Assembly (NCBI GenBank): GCA_036186865.1 | Contig: AP025040.1 | Coordinates: forward strand, 13,794,111-13,858,110 | From: Eustoma russellianum | Lineage: Eukaryota; Streptophyta; Magnoliopsida; Gentianales; Gentianaceae | Length of the DNA stretch: 64,000 bases | Direction: 5' to 3' | Program-made: the position numbers and the translations under genes | In this document: positions 1-12,421 of the stretch, piece by piece | Position numbering within the stretch: the stretch's first letter is position 1 | How the letters are laid out: each line of letters opens with the position of its first letter | The notes under the pieces: generated by a model | What the model was told of the DNA's origin: nothing | The model's database searches: none | Seen by the model: the letters and a program-made list of their open reading frames with translations, nothing else

Positions 1-742
1 ATTACAAGCCATCCTATATAGTATCATGTTAAGTTTTTAAACAAGGTAATAATTTAAAATAATATTAGTCAACAATCTCCACTGCTTGTGTTGTACATGT
101 GTTGCGTTTTTTCTTGGAGTACAACTGTACAAGGGAATCCCTGGTTCCGAAGAATGTAAATGAGAAGCTTACCCCCTCCTATATTGATAAGATGTTGTCA
201 TAACCTATACAAAAAGCCCATTGCAAACAAAGCATATAATTCTACACCCAATTAGAGCGGATTCAGCCTTTTGGCCATGCCTATATGCAGTGTTGTTCCC
301 ACTCTGTGCGTTTCATGGTTTGAAAACTGCAATCTTTTTTAAAACAATTTCTTAACACAAATAACAACTGAGCTATACGATAGCAGCATGTGTTGGGTTT
401 ATTTATAATGTGTTGTGTCTAGTATTGAACAATATCCTCAGTTTGCTTCATAGACTCCTCTTTCACTCATCCCTTCTCTAGTTGTTTGATCGGGATAACA
501 TTACACAAATTCCTGAACATAGAACGTACGGTGGAGCATATGTTAGCCACAAAAATAGAAGCATCTTTTTAATTTCATTTGAATAGTTCAGGGAAAGTTA
601 AAGTTAAGGACCAAATCTTTTAAAAGAGGGTTCCATAATTTCATATTTACTATAAAGGTTTCATGGAGATTTATGAATATGAAAAGGCCCCAGTTTTACC
701 AAAGCACGCCTTTCATCTGTCTTCCATGAACAAGACATACTC
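1..742. other. unannotated AT-rich DNA
   Basis: No reading frame, RNA gene or recognised repeat boundary could be supported here. The stretch is moderately AT-rich plant intergenic sequence that leads into a SINE-like repeat. Confidence 0.5.
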
Positions 743-1010
743 CAACAACATTATCCATGGTTTTAGATGCTCCTGCTTATGGTGAGATATGAAGAGGCCA
801 TATGTATGCAACCATATCCAAGTGTTAAAAACATAGAAAGGTTGTTTTCCGATGACACATAATGAAAATTGCGTCAAGTTGTGTCGATCAATTGCTACTT
901 CACATTATAAGAAGCAGTTCCGCTAATTTAGTAAGTCATTTTGCTTTATTTCATCATATTCTTTATTACATCATCTTACAAAGTCAAAGAAGAGTGTTTC
1001 CTTGACTCTA
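743..1010 (+). repeat. SINE-like dispersed repeat, copy 1
   Basis: This is the first of four copies of one repeat family in the window (others near 20670, 22020 and 47246). All share an opening CAACAACATTA, a GAGGCTCCTGTC-like block, a block reading roughly GTTAGAAACACAGAGAGGTTG, then TGTGTCGATCAA and TTTGCTTTATT. This copy is the most diverged. Two sister copies have long flanking direct repeats, which points to retroposition; the exact SINE family is inferred, and I could not place a clear tRNA A/B box pair. Confidence 0.6.
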
Positions 1011-1934
1011 TAAACAAGATATAAAAAGAAAGGAAATAAAAAAAAAATATCCCTGAGATCATGCAAGTGACCTTTTGTTTCATGTGTCAACATCTGATGA
1101 CTCAACTAGGAAAATAAAGATGGAGTCAAGATGAAGCTCCAAACAATTCGAGTCATTTTCATATTTATGCAAAAAAAAATTGCTGTCTAACCCTAATTAG
1201 AGGAGACATTATCATAAAACAAACAAGATATATATCATATATTCAATCCGATTTCATTGCTGAAAAGATGGATTATACTGATAAAAGCCGATTAAGAAAG
1301 TTGACAATACGGATGTAAGATAACACATAATCTTTTGGAATCTTTCAAATAAGCTCATTGCGTGTAATTGATATGTCATATTTAATTTGTAATAAATATC
1401 TAAATGTTTGTAATAGAAGATTAGATAATGTTACGTAAATTTTGAATTGGGATATGAAACATGCATAAACTTTCAAGTCTAAAATGGAGTTCTAATGATG
1501 CATGAATAACAATCTTGCAAGTTTTCTTCTCTTCTGTTCATTAAATATCACAAACTCATTTTATCTTGGTGTAAAACCAACGACCAACGACCATACTCAG
1601 TAATATTCCAACGAAAGCACTAAGCTATCACTAGTATCAGGGAAGATTGAGAGACAGACAAACAATAGCTCTATCCCAAGGAATATAAAGTTTGCTTCCA
1701 GTGAGACCATTGGCTCTATATGTGCCTGCATAGATGACGCAATAATAGGAATATAATGTGCTAGTATGCTAGTGAAAGAATCCAGTAAACACAAATAGAA
1801 CTGCTTCCAATATTAAAATTGTCATAACTGTGTATATGCACAAATAATAAAAGACAAAGACAGAGAGAAAATGTGTAAAATCAACCTAAAGTGTATAGAT
1901 TATCTAAGCCATTAAATATACTCTAACCTGCCCC
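1011..1934. other. unannotated AT-rich DNA
   Basis: AT-rich sequence between a SINE-like repeat and the 3' end of an RTE-type LINE. No gene or structured element was recognised; the short open frame at 1597-1794 on the minus strand resembles nothing I know. Confidence 0.5.
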
Positions 1935-4900
1935 TATATCGTGTCTATACCTCCTTAACATTAATTCTTTGTCTCCATGAATTCCTATCCTGCACCATCT
2001 TCTCAGAGAGGTGCAAATGTAGCACGTCATGTCTAATCCGCTCAACCCAAGTCAGTTTGAGCTTACATTTACTCCTCTTCCCCTCTACAATGAGGCTTTC
2101 AATTGTTCTGACAGACGCTGTTGCCTGTCTCTTCCTGACATGTCCAAACCATCTTGGTCTACCCTCTCTTATCTTATATACTGTACTAGTCACCCCTAAC
2201 CTTCCCTAAATACCTCATTTCTTATCTGGTCTAGCCTTGTATGCTCACACATACACCTCAACATCCTCATCTCTGCCACTTCCATCTTCTACGACTGTGT
2301 CCTCTTGATAGCCTAGTAGTCTGTTCCATATAACATTGCTGGCCGCACTGCCATCCTATGAAATGTGCCCTTTAATTTAGTCAAAAAATTCTTGTCACAC
2401 AACACCTCTGAGGCCGCCCTCCACCTATATCAACCTGCCTGAACTCGGTGTGGTATGTCACTATCTATGTCCCCGTCCTGCTGTACAAACGATCCAAGGT
2501 ACTTGAACTTACTTGTGGTATCACTTGACCCTCGATAGTGAGCTGGCTATTCTCACCGTCAGTTGCGTCGCTGAAGTCACAATGCATATACTCGGTATTA
2601 GAACGACTAGTCCTTATACCTTTTCTCTCTAAAGAACCTCTCCACTGCTCTAGTCTCCTACTCACGTTATGTCTACTCTTCGCGACCAATACAATATCGT
2701 CAGCAAAAAGCATACACCATGACACTGGCTACTGGATTGGCTTTGACACCTCGTCTAGGACGACTACGGAAAGAAATAAACTCAAAGCAGACCCTTGATG
2801 GAGGCCTATCTCCACCGGGAAAAGTTCGTACTGCCCACAGGCGTGCGAATAGTTATTTTCCTCCTTGCATACATATCCCTAATTATGCCTATATACTTCA
2901 TAGAAACCCCTCTTGCATCCAAGCTATCCCAAATTAGTCTACGGCACACTATCATATTCTTTTCCAAGATCGATGAAAACCATATGTAAATCGCACTTTT
3001 TCTGCCTGTACTTCTCCATCAATCTCCTTAGGATGTGTATTGCTTCCGTAGTTGACCGTCCTGGCACGAAACCAAATTGGTTCACCGTAACCTGTTCTCT
3101 CCTTATTCTAGTATCGATTACTCTCTCCCATAACTTGATAGTATGGCTTAGTAACTTAATCCTCCTGTAATTCACACAACATTGTGCGTCTCCTTTGTTC
3201 TTATATTGAGGGACCACGACAGTCCTTCTCAATTAATTTGGCATTTTTCCTGTTTTGAAAATAAGATTGAACAGAGTAGTTAGCCATTGAACTATTTCTT
3301 CTCTCAAATACTTCCACGCCTCAATGGGTATGTTATCTAGGCCAACTGTATTAGCTCTCCCTATCTTCCTAAGTGCTCTCATAACCTCTCCTTGTGTGAT
3401 GGTCTGACAGTCGCAGTTATTATGTTGTCATGTTTGGATAGTGATGCTCTCTTTCTTTGGGGTCGGCCCTCCTGCCATTGAAAAAGTTGTGGAAGTGTGT
3501 TTGTCATTTCAACTTGATGTCTTGTTCCTTGACTAAAACTCGTCCATCTTCCTTTATAAACTCTCACGTCTTAGATCTTGCCTCTTTCGATCCATAGCTT
3601 TGCCAATCTTGAACATATCATACTCCCCACCTTTTGTTTCTAGTCTTTGGTAAGTCCTTTTATAGGTTGCGTTCTTTACCTCCATCATTGCCTTCTTTGT
3701 CTCATTCCTGACGATTTTGTATTCTCCTTCAATCTCACATTCTCCTCTCCGTCTGTGCAGCTTAACAGCTCTCTGAGACTCCTTTGCTTATCCCCTTACT
3801 TTTCGTTGTATATCCTCGTTCCACTACTAGAACTCTTTATGTACAGTCGTCTTTCCTGTTGTTACTCCAAGATTTTCCCTCGCCGAGTGAGTAATAGTAC
3901 TCGCAATAGCCTCCCACATCTAGTTTGTGTCCTATCCAGTCGATCAAATGTCGCCGAGATGATACTGTCTTTAAATATGTTGATTTTTTTGTCCTTCAAA
4001 CTTCCCCATCGAATCTTACATGGGAATTTTCCAGCCCTCTTGCTCATCTTTTGGCTCAAGGTTATAATTACCTCTAGTAACGATGTTGCGTCACTGTTGC
4101 CTCCCCTGGTATAACCTTGCAGTCTCTCCACAACCTTCGATCTTCAAGCCTTATCAAAAAATAGTCTATCCGCGTGTTACGCCTTCCGCTACTAAAAGTG
4201 ATCAAATGTGATTTCTTTTTCTTAAAGAATGTATTTATAATACCCAGGTCATGGGCCATGGCAAGATGTAGCAGATCCCTACCCTGCTCGTTCTATCTCC
4301 AAAACCAGACCCACTATATGCCGACTGAAAACCATCGGTATCATTTCTAATGTGGCCATTAAAATCACTTCATATGCACATTCGTTCCTCCGTAGGTATT
4401 GTCTTCAACACTACATTTAAGAAATCCCAAAACTCTTTCTTCTATTTTCTCCTAGTCTCACTTAGGGTGCGTAGGCACAAACCACTGTCAGTATCTCTTT
4501 GTTTAGTACTAAATTTAGTACCATAATTCTATCGTTATATCTTATCACATCGATCATGTTCGTATACAGTTCTAACTTTACTAGAAGTCCTACCCCATTC
4601 TTGGTCCCATCGGACCACGAATACATCAACTTATACCCATTACGCTCTTTACCTTTATTCTCTTTCCACCTGGTCTCTTAAAGACGCATTATATCTATCC
4701 TACGCCTCTTAAGTACATCTATAACCTCCAACAATTTACCATTTAGGGTTCCTACATTCCAAAAGGCTACACGTAAACTATCCTCCTCTTTCTTCCCCTT
4801 ACCTACACCCCTTTTCTCTAGACATAGTTTCACAGAACAGTCGTGACTCCTTCTACCAATGATTGCAACTAAAACCAAGTTCTCAGGTATGCTACTAAAG

Positions 4901-4960
4901 CCAAAAGTTTGCAACAAATTAGCTACTAATAAATTGGAAATATTTGTGCATTTCATATTT
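1935..4960 (-). mobile_element. decayed RTE-type non-LTR retrotransposon
   Basis: Read on the minus strand, fragments appear in the order expected of a plant RTE-clade LINE. An endonuclease start lies near 4800-4700 (RVAFWNVGTLNGK), with further endonuclease sequence in 4500-4680. Reverse-transcriptase blocks follow at 3232-2939 (PQYKNKGD, NYRRIKLLSHTIKLWERVI, FGFVPGRSTTEAI) and 2725-2465 (the catalytic FADDIVLV box). The C-terminal tail is at 2193-1945 (GRPRWFGHVRKR...LTWVERIRHD). Frames change repeatedly and stops interrupt the protein, so it is a dead copy. Boundaries are approximate because no target duplication was found. The clade assignment rests on the characteristic endonuclease start and the WFGHV tail. 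Confidence 0.85.
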
Positions 4961-5165
4961 CCTCTCCAAATTCATTCCCTAATTTTTTATGTCTAGTTCA
5001 AATTAATTTTGTTTTATCTTTTCTTTACGTTATAATAGGACATAAGAGATGAAAATAGGAGATTTAGGTGTTTATTTTACTTTTATAGTTTGCCTCGAAT
5101 ACAACAACTATCCTGATGGATAAACCCTCATTTCCCTTCAAGAAAAACTTCCATTTACTTATAAC

Positions 5166-5471
5166 TAGGGTATTCACGAACCGAGCCGAACCGAATAATA
5201 AGTTTTCGAATTCGGATTCGTTTAGCTAAACAAACTGTTGTCTCGGTTCAGTTAGCTAAACAAACTCTAAAATTGGTTCGAGTTTGGCTCGATAATCTTA
5301 TACTGTTTAAACGAGCAGAACAGTTCGTGAACAATTCAGTTCGTTTAACTAAATGAACCCGAATACCTGTTTGAATTTGGCTCGTTAACAAATAATTACC
5401 GAATGAATACGAACCAAACACGAACCAAATTCGAACAGTTCGCGAATCGTTCGGTTCGTTCAACGGCCCTG
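5166..5471. mobile_element. hAT-like MITE, copy 1 (306 bp)
   Basis: A non-coding element rich in GAACCGAGCC/GGCTCG motifs. The ends form an imperfect inverted repeat: TAGGGTATTCACGAACCGAG at the left, and CAGGGCCGTTGAACGAACCG when the right end is read in reverse. It is flanked by an 8-bp duplication with one mismatch, CTTATAAC at 5158-5165 and ATTATAAC at 5472-5479. Eight-bp duplications and YAGGG-type ends are typical of hAT elements. A second copy in the same orientation is at 60704-61002. There is no transposase, so it is non-autonomous. Confidence 0.75.
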
Positions 5472-5776
5472 ATTATAACCGCTCAAGTTTTGGACTAGAC
5501 GATCAATATCCTACGGTGACTAGCAAATCTGAACGGATATTTGTGGGCTGAATTCTTGAGACTTTTGAGGAAAGATTCAACCCAAACTAGTATGGACCTC
5601 GACTATGTTTTATCTTTCTTTTTGAGGGGAAAACGGGCTTTTGTTTATCGACCCAAGTCTGCAAAGGCTGCATTAAGTACATGAGCAGGGAGGCCAGTGA
5701 CTGTAGAAAGAAACGTCGCCGAAAAGTTACCTCAAGCCGGTGCACATGACAAATTTTATGATGGTTATTGTGTGAA
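5472..5776. other. unannotated spacer
   Basis: About 300 bases between the MITE and the L1-type LINE with no recognised gene or repeat. Confidence 0.4.
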
Positions 5777-5862
5777 CCTTATTCGATACTTTTTCTTTTT
5801 TTTTTTTCCATAAGAAATGATCGTTTTATTAACTGTGTAATGTCTCCAAATTTACATCAGCA

Positions 5863-8800
5863 TTAACTAGATACATCTACCTCAACCTCTCTATCAATTA
5901 CATAAACAGCATTCCTATCAACTGCACATTCGATGCTATGCGTCCGTCGGGTAATTTCGTTAGCCACCGCTGTTGGGGGTGGAAGATGCGGGATACTACC
6001 ATGAACAAACTGATTTCGCCAGAACCAAATGTTGTACACTGCTGTGCGGAAGATATATCTCCATTCTCCATCGCCATTGGAGAATTCGCTCATTGCATCC
6101 AAATTCAGCTGTATCCATTTCTGAATTTCTATTGGCCGGTAAAACGGACGTTGGGCGCTTGTCCGAAGCAAACTTCGCCATATGTTGGTGACCCAGAAGC
6201 AGTCTCTCAATGCATGTAGAATATCTTCCCCATGCAGCCTGCAGATCTCGCATATACCATCGGTGTGCATGCGGCGTCTGTAAAGAAAAAGTGTCGTTGG
6301 TAGAAGCCCACGGTTGACTTGCCATAGGAACATGTTGAGCCGTCTAGGACCCTTCATCGCCCATATATCTAGCCATGATCGATTAGAGGTGGCCGATATC
6401 TTAGAATTTAGATGTTCGTAGGCGCTTGCAACGGTAAACTGGCCCGAAGCTGTATGTCGACATTTGAGTGTGTTTTGTGACTCTGTACTGCTGGTATTCG
6501 AGAGCTGTAGACAGTCCTGTAGGATTGGCCAGATTGCAGTAATGTGTTTCCAAACCAATGAGGTGTTGGACCTTATCTTGGCATTGAACAGAGCTCCATA
6601 TTTTCCAATCAATACTCGCACCCACAAGGCTTCTGGGTTCGTCAGTATTTTCCATCCTAGCTTGAGTAGCAGTGCTGTGTTCATGTCTCGCATTCTTTTA
6701 ATATTCAATCAACCTTGATGCCTTGGTAGACAAATTGTGTTCCAATTACACCAGTGTAATTTATGCGACTCTGTTAATTCGCCCCAAAAGAATCGCCGGC
6801 ATATCTTTTCGATGTCGTCCAACAAGGTCAACGGCAACCTTATAGTTTGCATAGCGTACACAGGCATTAGAGATAAAACGCTTTGAACTAGGGTATACCT
6901 GGATGCTAATGATAGCGTTTTAGCTTGCCAAGCACTGAGTCTTGCACGAACCTTGTCAACTATAAAGTTGTAAGCCTTGCGGCCACCCCTTCCCGATAGT
7001 AAAGGCATGCCCAAGTAGTTTTCAAAATCAGAGGTGAATGTAAGTCCCAGTTGTGATAAAGAGTGTGGGTGGAATCTACCTTGTATGTTCTTGGAGAGGA
7101 GGATTTGCGATTTTCTCACACTAATGGTTTGACCCGAGACGCGGCAGAAGCTCTTCAAGTTTTCCTCCATCTTCGTACCTTGAGTCTCAGTTGCTGCGCC
7201 AAATAATAGTAGGTCATCTGCAAAAAACAGATGGGATATACCGGGCCCTGTTCTGGAAAGCCGAATAGGCTGCCACTGGTTCGTCACCACTGCACGATCA
7301 ATTTGGCTGCTCAAAACTTCCATGCACAATAAGAATAAATAGGGCGCCAGAGGGTCACCTTGACGAACATCACGCAATGGTTGAAATGGCTCAAGAACTT
7401 GACCATTCCAAATGAGGGACAGTGATGAGGAAGTAACAGTGAACATAATAAGTTTAATCATTGTGTCATTGAATCCGGCCATTCCAAGTATGTGGCGAAG
7501 AAATGTCCAGCTAACTTTATCGTATGCCTTTTCCAAATCAACTTTGACGGCTATATACCCTTTCCTTCCCTGCTTAATGCGCATAGAGTGGACCACCTCT
7601 TGTGCTATAATAATGTTATCCGACGCCTGCCTGCCAGGGATAAATGCACATTGTAGCGGCGAGATAAGTTTGCCAATGACGACTTTGAGACGATTTGCTA
7701 TAATCTTGGATATCAGTTTAACAATAACATTCGACAAGGCAATCGGACGAAGTTGCGTAGCATCTTCCGGTGGTTGTTTCTTAGGTATAAGTGCAACAAG
7801 GCTTCTGTTTAATTCTTCTGAGAATTGGCCAGTGTTAAATGCATCCATTACAAGCTCAACAACTGATGGGGCAACGATGTTCCAGTTTTTCTGGAAGAAA
7901 ACTGGTGGTAGTCCGTCTGGCCCCGGGGCTTTATAGGGTCCCATTTGGAATAACGCATCCTGTATCTCACTGAACAGCACCGGGCGATTCAGCCACATTT
8001 TGTCGGTATCAGTTAAAGATGGTAGGAAAATATCGCTAGTATCCATTATTGTGTCCGGCTGACCTTGGAAAAGAGTCTTGAAATGGTCCTGGACAAGTGA
8101 TTGTAGTTTGCTGGGATCATCCGTCCATTCACCGTTCGCATCTTTTAATCGAACAATATTATTTGCTCGGCGTCGGATCGACATGGTGGTGTGGAAAAAT
8201 CAAGTATTACGTTCCCCTTCGCATATCCATTGGAGATTACTTTTTTGCTGCCAAAAAATCTCTTCCTGCTTTAGGATATTATCGTATTCCTCCAGTAGAG
8301 TCTTCTCCAATTGTGCTAAATATTGAGATGGATGGTTAGCCAATGATTTCTGAATCCCTGCTAGGCATGCTTCACATTTTTATCGGCGAGCAGGTAGGCT
8401 GCCAAATACTTCTTTTTGCCATGTACGCATGCGATCTGTAAAGGATGCGACCGTTGCAGTCCAATTACCTGGTTTTGCTTGCCAAGCCCGTTGCATAAAT
8501 TGTTGGAAGTCCTTGTGGTACATCCAACATTCAAGAAATTTAAATGGCCGTTGCTCCTGAGTGTGTGCCCTGGGCAGATCCGTAGATAATAGGAGAGGGT
8601 GGTTATCAGATGCTGTCCTCGGTAGGTGATGAACAATGGCATTTGTAAAAGAGGAGTTCCATGCTACATTAGACCACGCTTGATCAAGCCTCTGGTCAAT
8701 CCGAAGTCTACCTGTCTGCCCATTCGACCAAGTGAATTTCGGTCCCACATATGTAACCTCCAGCAGTTGACAGGAATTGATCATTTGGAGCATGCGATCT

Positions 8801-9282
8801 GCGCCATGGCCCCTTACTGGTCGTCCCCCACGTTTATCTACTTGGCTAATGACTTGGTTGAAGTCACCTATTAGAAGCCAAGGGATATTTATCTGGGCGG
8901 CCATATGTTCAATATATTCATATAAACTCTCACGTGTCGATGATGTAGGAGATGCATAGATTAGAGATATCACGCTTGAAATGGATCCACCCAGTTGGAT
9001 GCCCACGTTGATCATCTGGGCCGTATGACTAATGATGTATATGGGTAATACAGTGGCATCCCAAAAGCACCAAAGTCCACCCGAAAAACCACATGCCTCA
9101 ACAGCTGCAATATGCGAGAAGTGCGATTTTTGTAAGATATATCTGGCTCGCGAGCTGGGAACACGAGTTTCCATCAAAAACAAGAGATTAGGCTTATGAT
9201 CTCTAGCTAGTCGTAATATGCGTCGAGTTGTCTCAGGAGATCCAGCTCCCCTGACATTCCAAGCAAGAATCTTCATAGACAA
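5863..9282 (-). pseudogene. L1 ORF2: endonuclease / reverse transcriptase / zf-RVT, three stops
   Basis: One frame carries the whole polyprotein of about 1,139 codons, broken by three stops. The APE-type endonuclease (9282-8380) starts MKILAWNVRGAGSP and contains WLLIGDFNQ and SDNHPLLL. The reverse transcriptase (8184-6709) has APGPDGLPPVFF, LIPKK, CAFIPGRQASDNI, VDLEKAYD, RQGDPLAPYLF and the catalytic FADDLLLF box. The C-terminal zf-RVT region (6708-5863) has WLDIWAMKGPRRLNMFLWQ and a Cys pair ICEICRLHGED. The stops fall just after SLPARR (TAA), in NT*FFHTTM (TGA, probably from CGA) and in RHQG*LNIKRM (TGA). The frame is otherwise intact, which suggests a fairly young copy. No RNase H domain is seen. 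Confidence 0.93.
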
Positions 9283-9309
9283 ATATTAAGTAGGAGGATG
9301 GCCATCCTC

Positions 9310-10988
9310 TTAGCCCCCTCGTGTGATATCTCCCAATTCCATAAAGTTATCCTTCATCCCCAGGCCATGTTGCTCAGATAACGCATCATATGTATTGGCG
9401 TCAACATCGGGAGGGTGTTGCTTTGTCTGGTCTTCTAATGCGTGTAATATAGCATCAGGTTGCATGAATGACGTCCCCTTGTCTGGATGGGTATTCGTGA
9501 TGTCGTGTAGGGGTCGTTGCTTATTGCATCCTTCCAAGGCTGTACTTGGCAGCGGTGGCCAAGCCGAGGTCTGTGTGTTCATTGGTTGGATATCCGTCAT
9601 AGTTTGCCGCGTAGCTGTCCTTGGTGGAGGTTCGTCTGGGATGATACGATTGCGTCCTTGCTTTCCAGTCATCTTCAATTTTGGGTTGGCTTTGACTGCA
9701 ATCCCTTTGGCACGCCGCTCTACTGGTTTTTTCTGTTGAGCTTTAGACGCTGTGGTAAACGAAGTAGAGGGTCCTGAATCATGGATAGTTCGAATGGAGG
9801 AGATTAGGTGATTGCACTGGGGCTGCTGATCATTGTCGTCTTCTTCATCGGCTATAATAGCAAAGCGTGAACCATTGTGTGCATTTCGGGATCCCTGCTG
9901 AGTATTAGCCGGTGAGTGCTTTTTCTGGTATATTGCCTCAACTGTTGCTTCATTTGTCTTCGGTTGTGCTGTTGGATAGCATCTGCGATTATTACGGGCA
10001 ATCATCCAAGGGCCGTAGGGATCAGTTGGGGGCGCAGGTGCCGCTTGGGGTATTTCAGTGGCTGGTGCATTTTGTTGAGAGCTGTCTCTACATTGACACT
10101 CCTCATTTCTGTGTCCGTAACGTCCGCATATGAAGCATACTAGATGGAGACCTTCATATTCAACACGAAATTCTTCCCCATTTAGAATCACCATAGACTT
10201 TAAGGGTTTGGTTAAGTCTATTTCCACACACACACGTGCGTATTTGCCACAAGAAACTTGCGTTGTGTTCCCATCAATTTTGATTCGAGTGGGATGCGTG
10301 GTATACGTACTCATACCAACGTTGATCTGACTGCGTTAGAGGTTGGACGAAATCCAAGAGATAATTTTGTCGCTGAAAGGTAGCTTCCCTGAATTGTCCA
10401 TGGACCATCCGCCAATGAACGTACATAATCTTCCTTAGAATAGAATCGAACGACGTAGAAGCCCTCTTCTAGATCCACAATATCCAATTTGCGAGTAGGC
10501 GCCCATAGATCAACTAGTCGCTACGAGAGTACACGATATGAGATATTTCGGCCTAAAGGCTTCACCACCAAGGCCCGTTGCCATGGCCTCCAAAGTTGCT
10601 TTCATTCATCTGTTTCGACATTAATGGCTACCCTGTTTTCCTCCATGTGTATCTCATTCGATATTGGCACTGTGCAGAATTGGTTGTCGTTGTCCATGTA
10701 TTCATCATCCGATTCCTCACCCGTATAGATCTTATATCCAAATGGATTTGCTGTATTCCCAGATTGCTTGAAAAGGTTTGCCCATGCATCATCACGTCTT
10801 TGTACGCCTTCATCCGGTGAGGGTGGTTCAAACGTGGCAATGTGTTTGTATTTCTTGACACTTCTGTTGATCTGATCGATCTCCTCTGTAAAGCGTTCAG
10901 TCAAATTTGCCTCCATATTTATGCCGGGATGTGTAAATTCCGATGCACAATGCCGGTGATCAGGACCGGCGGCGGTTGTACGACGCAA
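9310..10988 (-). pseudogene. L1 ORF1: gag-like nucleic-acid-binding protein, frameshifted
   Basis: The downstream part (10314-9310, 334 codons) has a DUF4283-type core (VEIDLTKPLKSMVILNGEEF) followed by a CCHC zinc knuckle, CFICGRYGHRNEEC. Polar, low-complexity sequence then runs to the stop 27 bases before ORF2. The N-terminal part (10988-10602) lies in a different frame, so at least one frameshift occurs between about 10330 and 10600. In plant L1 elements this protein coats the RNA; here it cannot be made in one piece. Confidence 0.85.
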
Positions 10989-11234
10989 AAACCGTACGTT
11001 ACGTGCATTTTGTGGGATGCGCTAATTGCGGAGCAAAACTTTTTTACAACCCTTATTCGATACTTCATTATAAAAAAACACAATAATTGGTGGTAGACCT
11101 TTTCTCTTGTGCATTCATTACTATCACACTATATTTTATTAATTCATAATTACGTAATAGTAACTAATTGACCATCACAACTAATACTTGGTGACACGCC
11201 TTTCTTTTGCTTGCTGATTCATTATTGGCACATA

Positions 11235-12410
11235 TGTAGTGCCCGCCTCCCGAACCCTAGCTTCGAGAACAATGCACCCGTCGTAGTCTACTACGACTCT
11301 ACGAGGACTACAAGACGTCGTTCAAACTTCTTTACACGTCAGAACTGACGTCGAAATTTTTTGCGGAAACGATAAATAAAGAAATAAACGTCTCGAGTAA
11401 ATTAAATCCATCAGGACAAAATTAAGTAAAGGGTTGACGAAACCCGTTAAGTCAAGTATGAAATACTTTAATCAAATAATAAACCTAGGTGGAAGTCTAT
11501 CTAACTATCCCAAGAAACAAGCTCACGGTCAACAAGATCCCTTCTCGAGTCCAGCTCACTCGTCCCAGCTCATGTAATCTGTCTCACACTCGATAATCAT
11601 ATATACTCATAATCCTGCTCACACGTGGAGGGAAGGTGGGGGGTGAGTGATGGAAAACACTCGTAGGTTACCCATCTCTTCCGAAAAGGGACTGTCACAT
11701 ACTGAGTCAGGTAAACAGATAAAGCATGTAAAGCAAAAACAGAAAAATACATAAAGCACTAAAGCATAAATAAATAAATAACACATACCCGACCCGATCC
11801 GTATCCCAACACGTAGGAGTGAAACAACTTAATAACAAGGTCATCGATAATCACAACAATAACAAATGCAATGCGCAACTTCATGATGCATGTTCTTCTA
11901 TCTCCGTGTCACAAGCAGTCATTTAATATCACACGCTATGCTCTTTCTTTTCCATGTTATGCTATGCATGTCCCAGGTCCTATTAAGTGAAGGTAACCGT
12001 TATTACCAACACCTATCACACGCCTCATCAAGCCACACGTCCCGTAGGACCACGCGGCTCATAGACCAAATGCAATGCTCGTGCCATGAATGCGTCACAC
12101 TTGCACACTTCTGTTTGTCCTCTGTTGCATGCTTTGTTCTATGTTGCGTATTACCTATATTACGTATTTACCTTATGTTGCGTGGAGTTCATTACTGTAT
12201 TTTATCTTCTACCGTTATTTTATCTTTCTAGACTTTATTTTACGTTTCTACACTTCATTTTATTTTTCCTAGGCTTTCAAGTACTTAAATATTTTATTTA
12301 ATTATTTCTCTATTCCCCTACTATTTTTATTTCTTTTATTTTAATATATTTAATGGATTTTTAAATTTTCCTTACTTTTAAAACATTTTTTTAATATCAA
12401 TTTAATTATA
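11235..12410. repeat. LTR-like 5' end (TGTAGTGCCCGCC) and downstream AT-rich sequence
   Basis: The sequence starting TGTAGTGCCCGCC at 11235 aligns by eye with TGTAGCGCCCCGCC at 49371. Both continue with a TAC-rich block, AAGRCGTCG, and GATAAA about 110 bases in. Many plant Ty3/gypsy LTRs begin this way. I could not find the other boundary, a primer-binding site or a second LTR, so this is only a probable LTR remnant. It precedes the plant-mobile-domain pseudogene at 12422. Confidence 0.35.
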
Positions 12411-12421
12411 TAGGTGTACCT

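Larger units (their letters stand above)
5792..11050 (-). mobile_element. near-full-length L1-type LINE with target-site duplication
   Basis: A 5.26-kb non-LTR retrotransposon on the minus strand. Its tail is the T-rich tract at 5792-5807, a poly(A) on the sense strand. The 15-bp direct repeat CCTTATTCGATACTT lies immediately outside both ends (5777-5791 and 11051-11065), the signature of target-primed insertion. Inside are ORF1 (10988-9310) and ORF2 (9282-5863), in that order. The 5' untranslated part is at most about 60 bases, so the element is essentially full length. It is inactive: ORF2 has three in-frame stops and ORF1 is frameshifted. Confidence 0.93.

Noticed and set aside
3647..4114. 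155-codon hydrophobic open frame on the plus strand
   Set aside because: It lies opposite the RTE-type LINE and is low-complexity Leu/Ser-rich sequence with no gene features.
7412..7936. 174-codon open frame on the plus strand
   Set aside because: It is an antisense shadow of the L1 reverse transcriptase.
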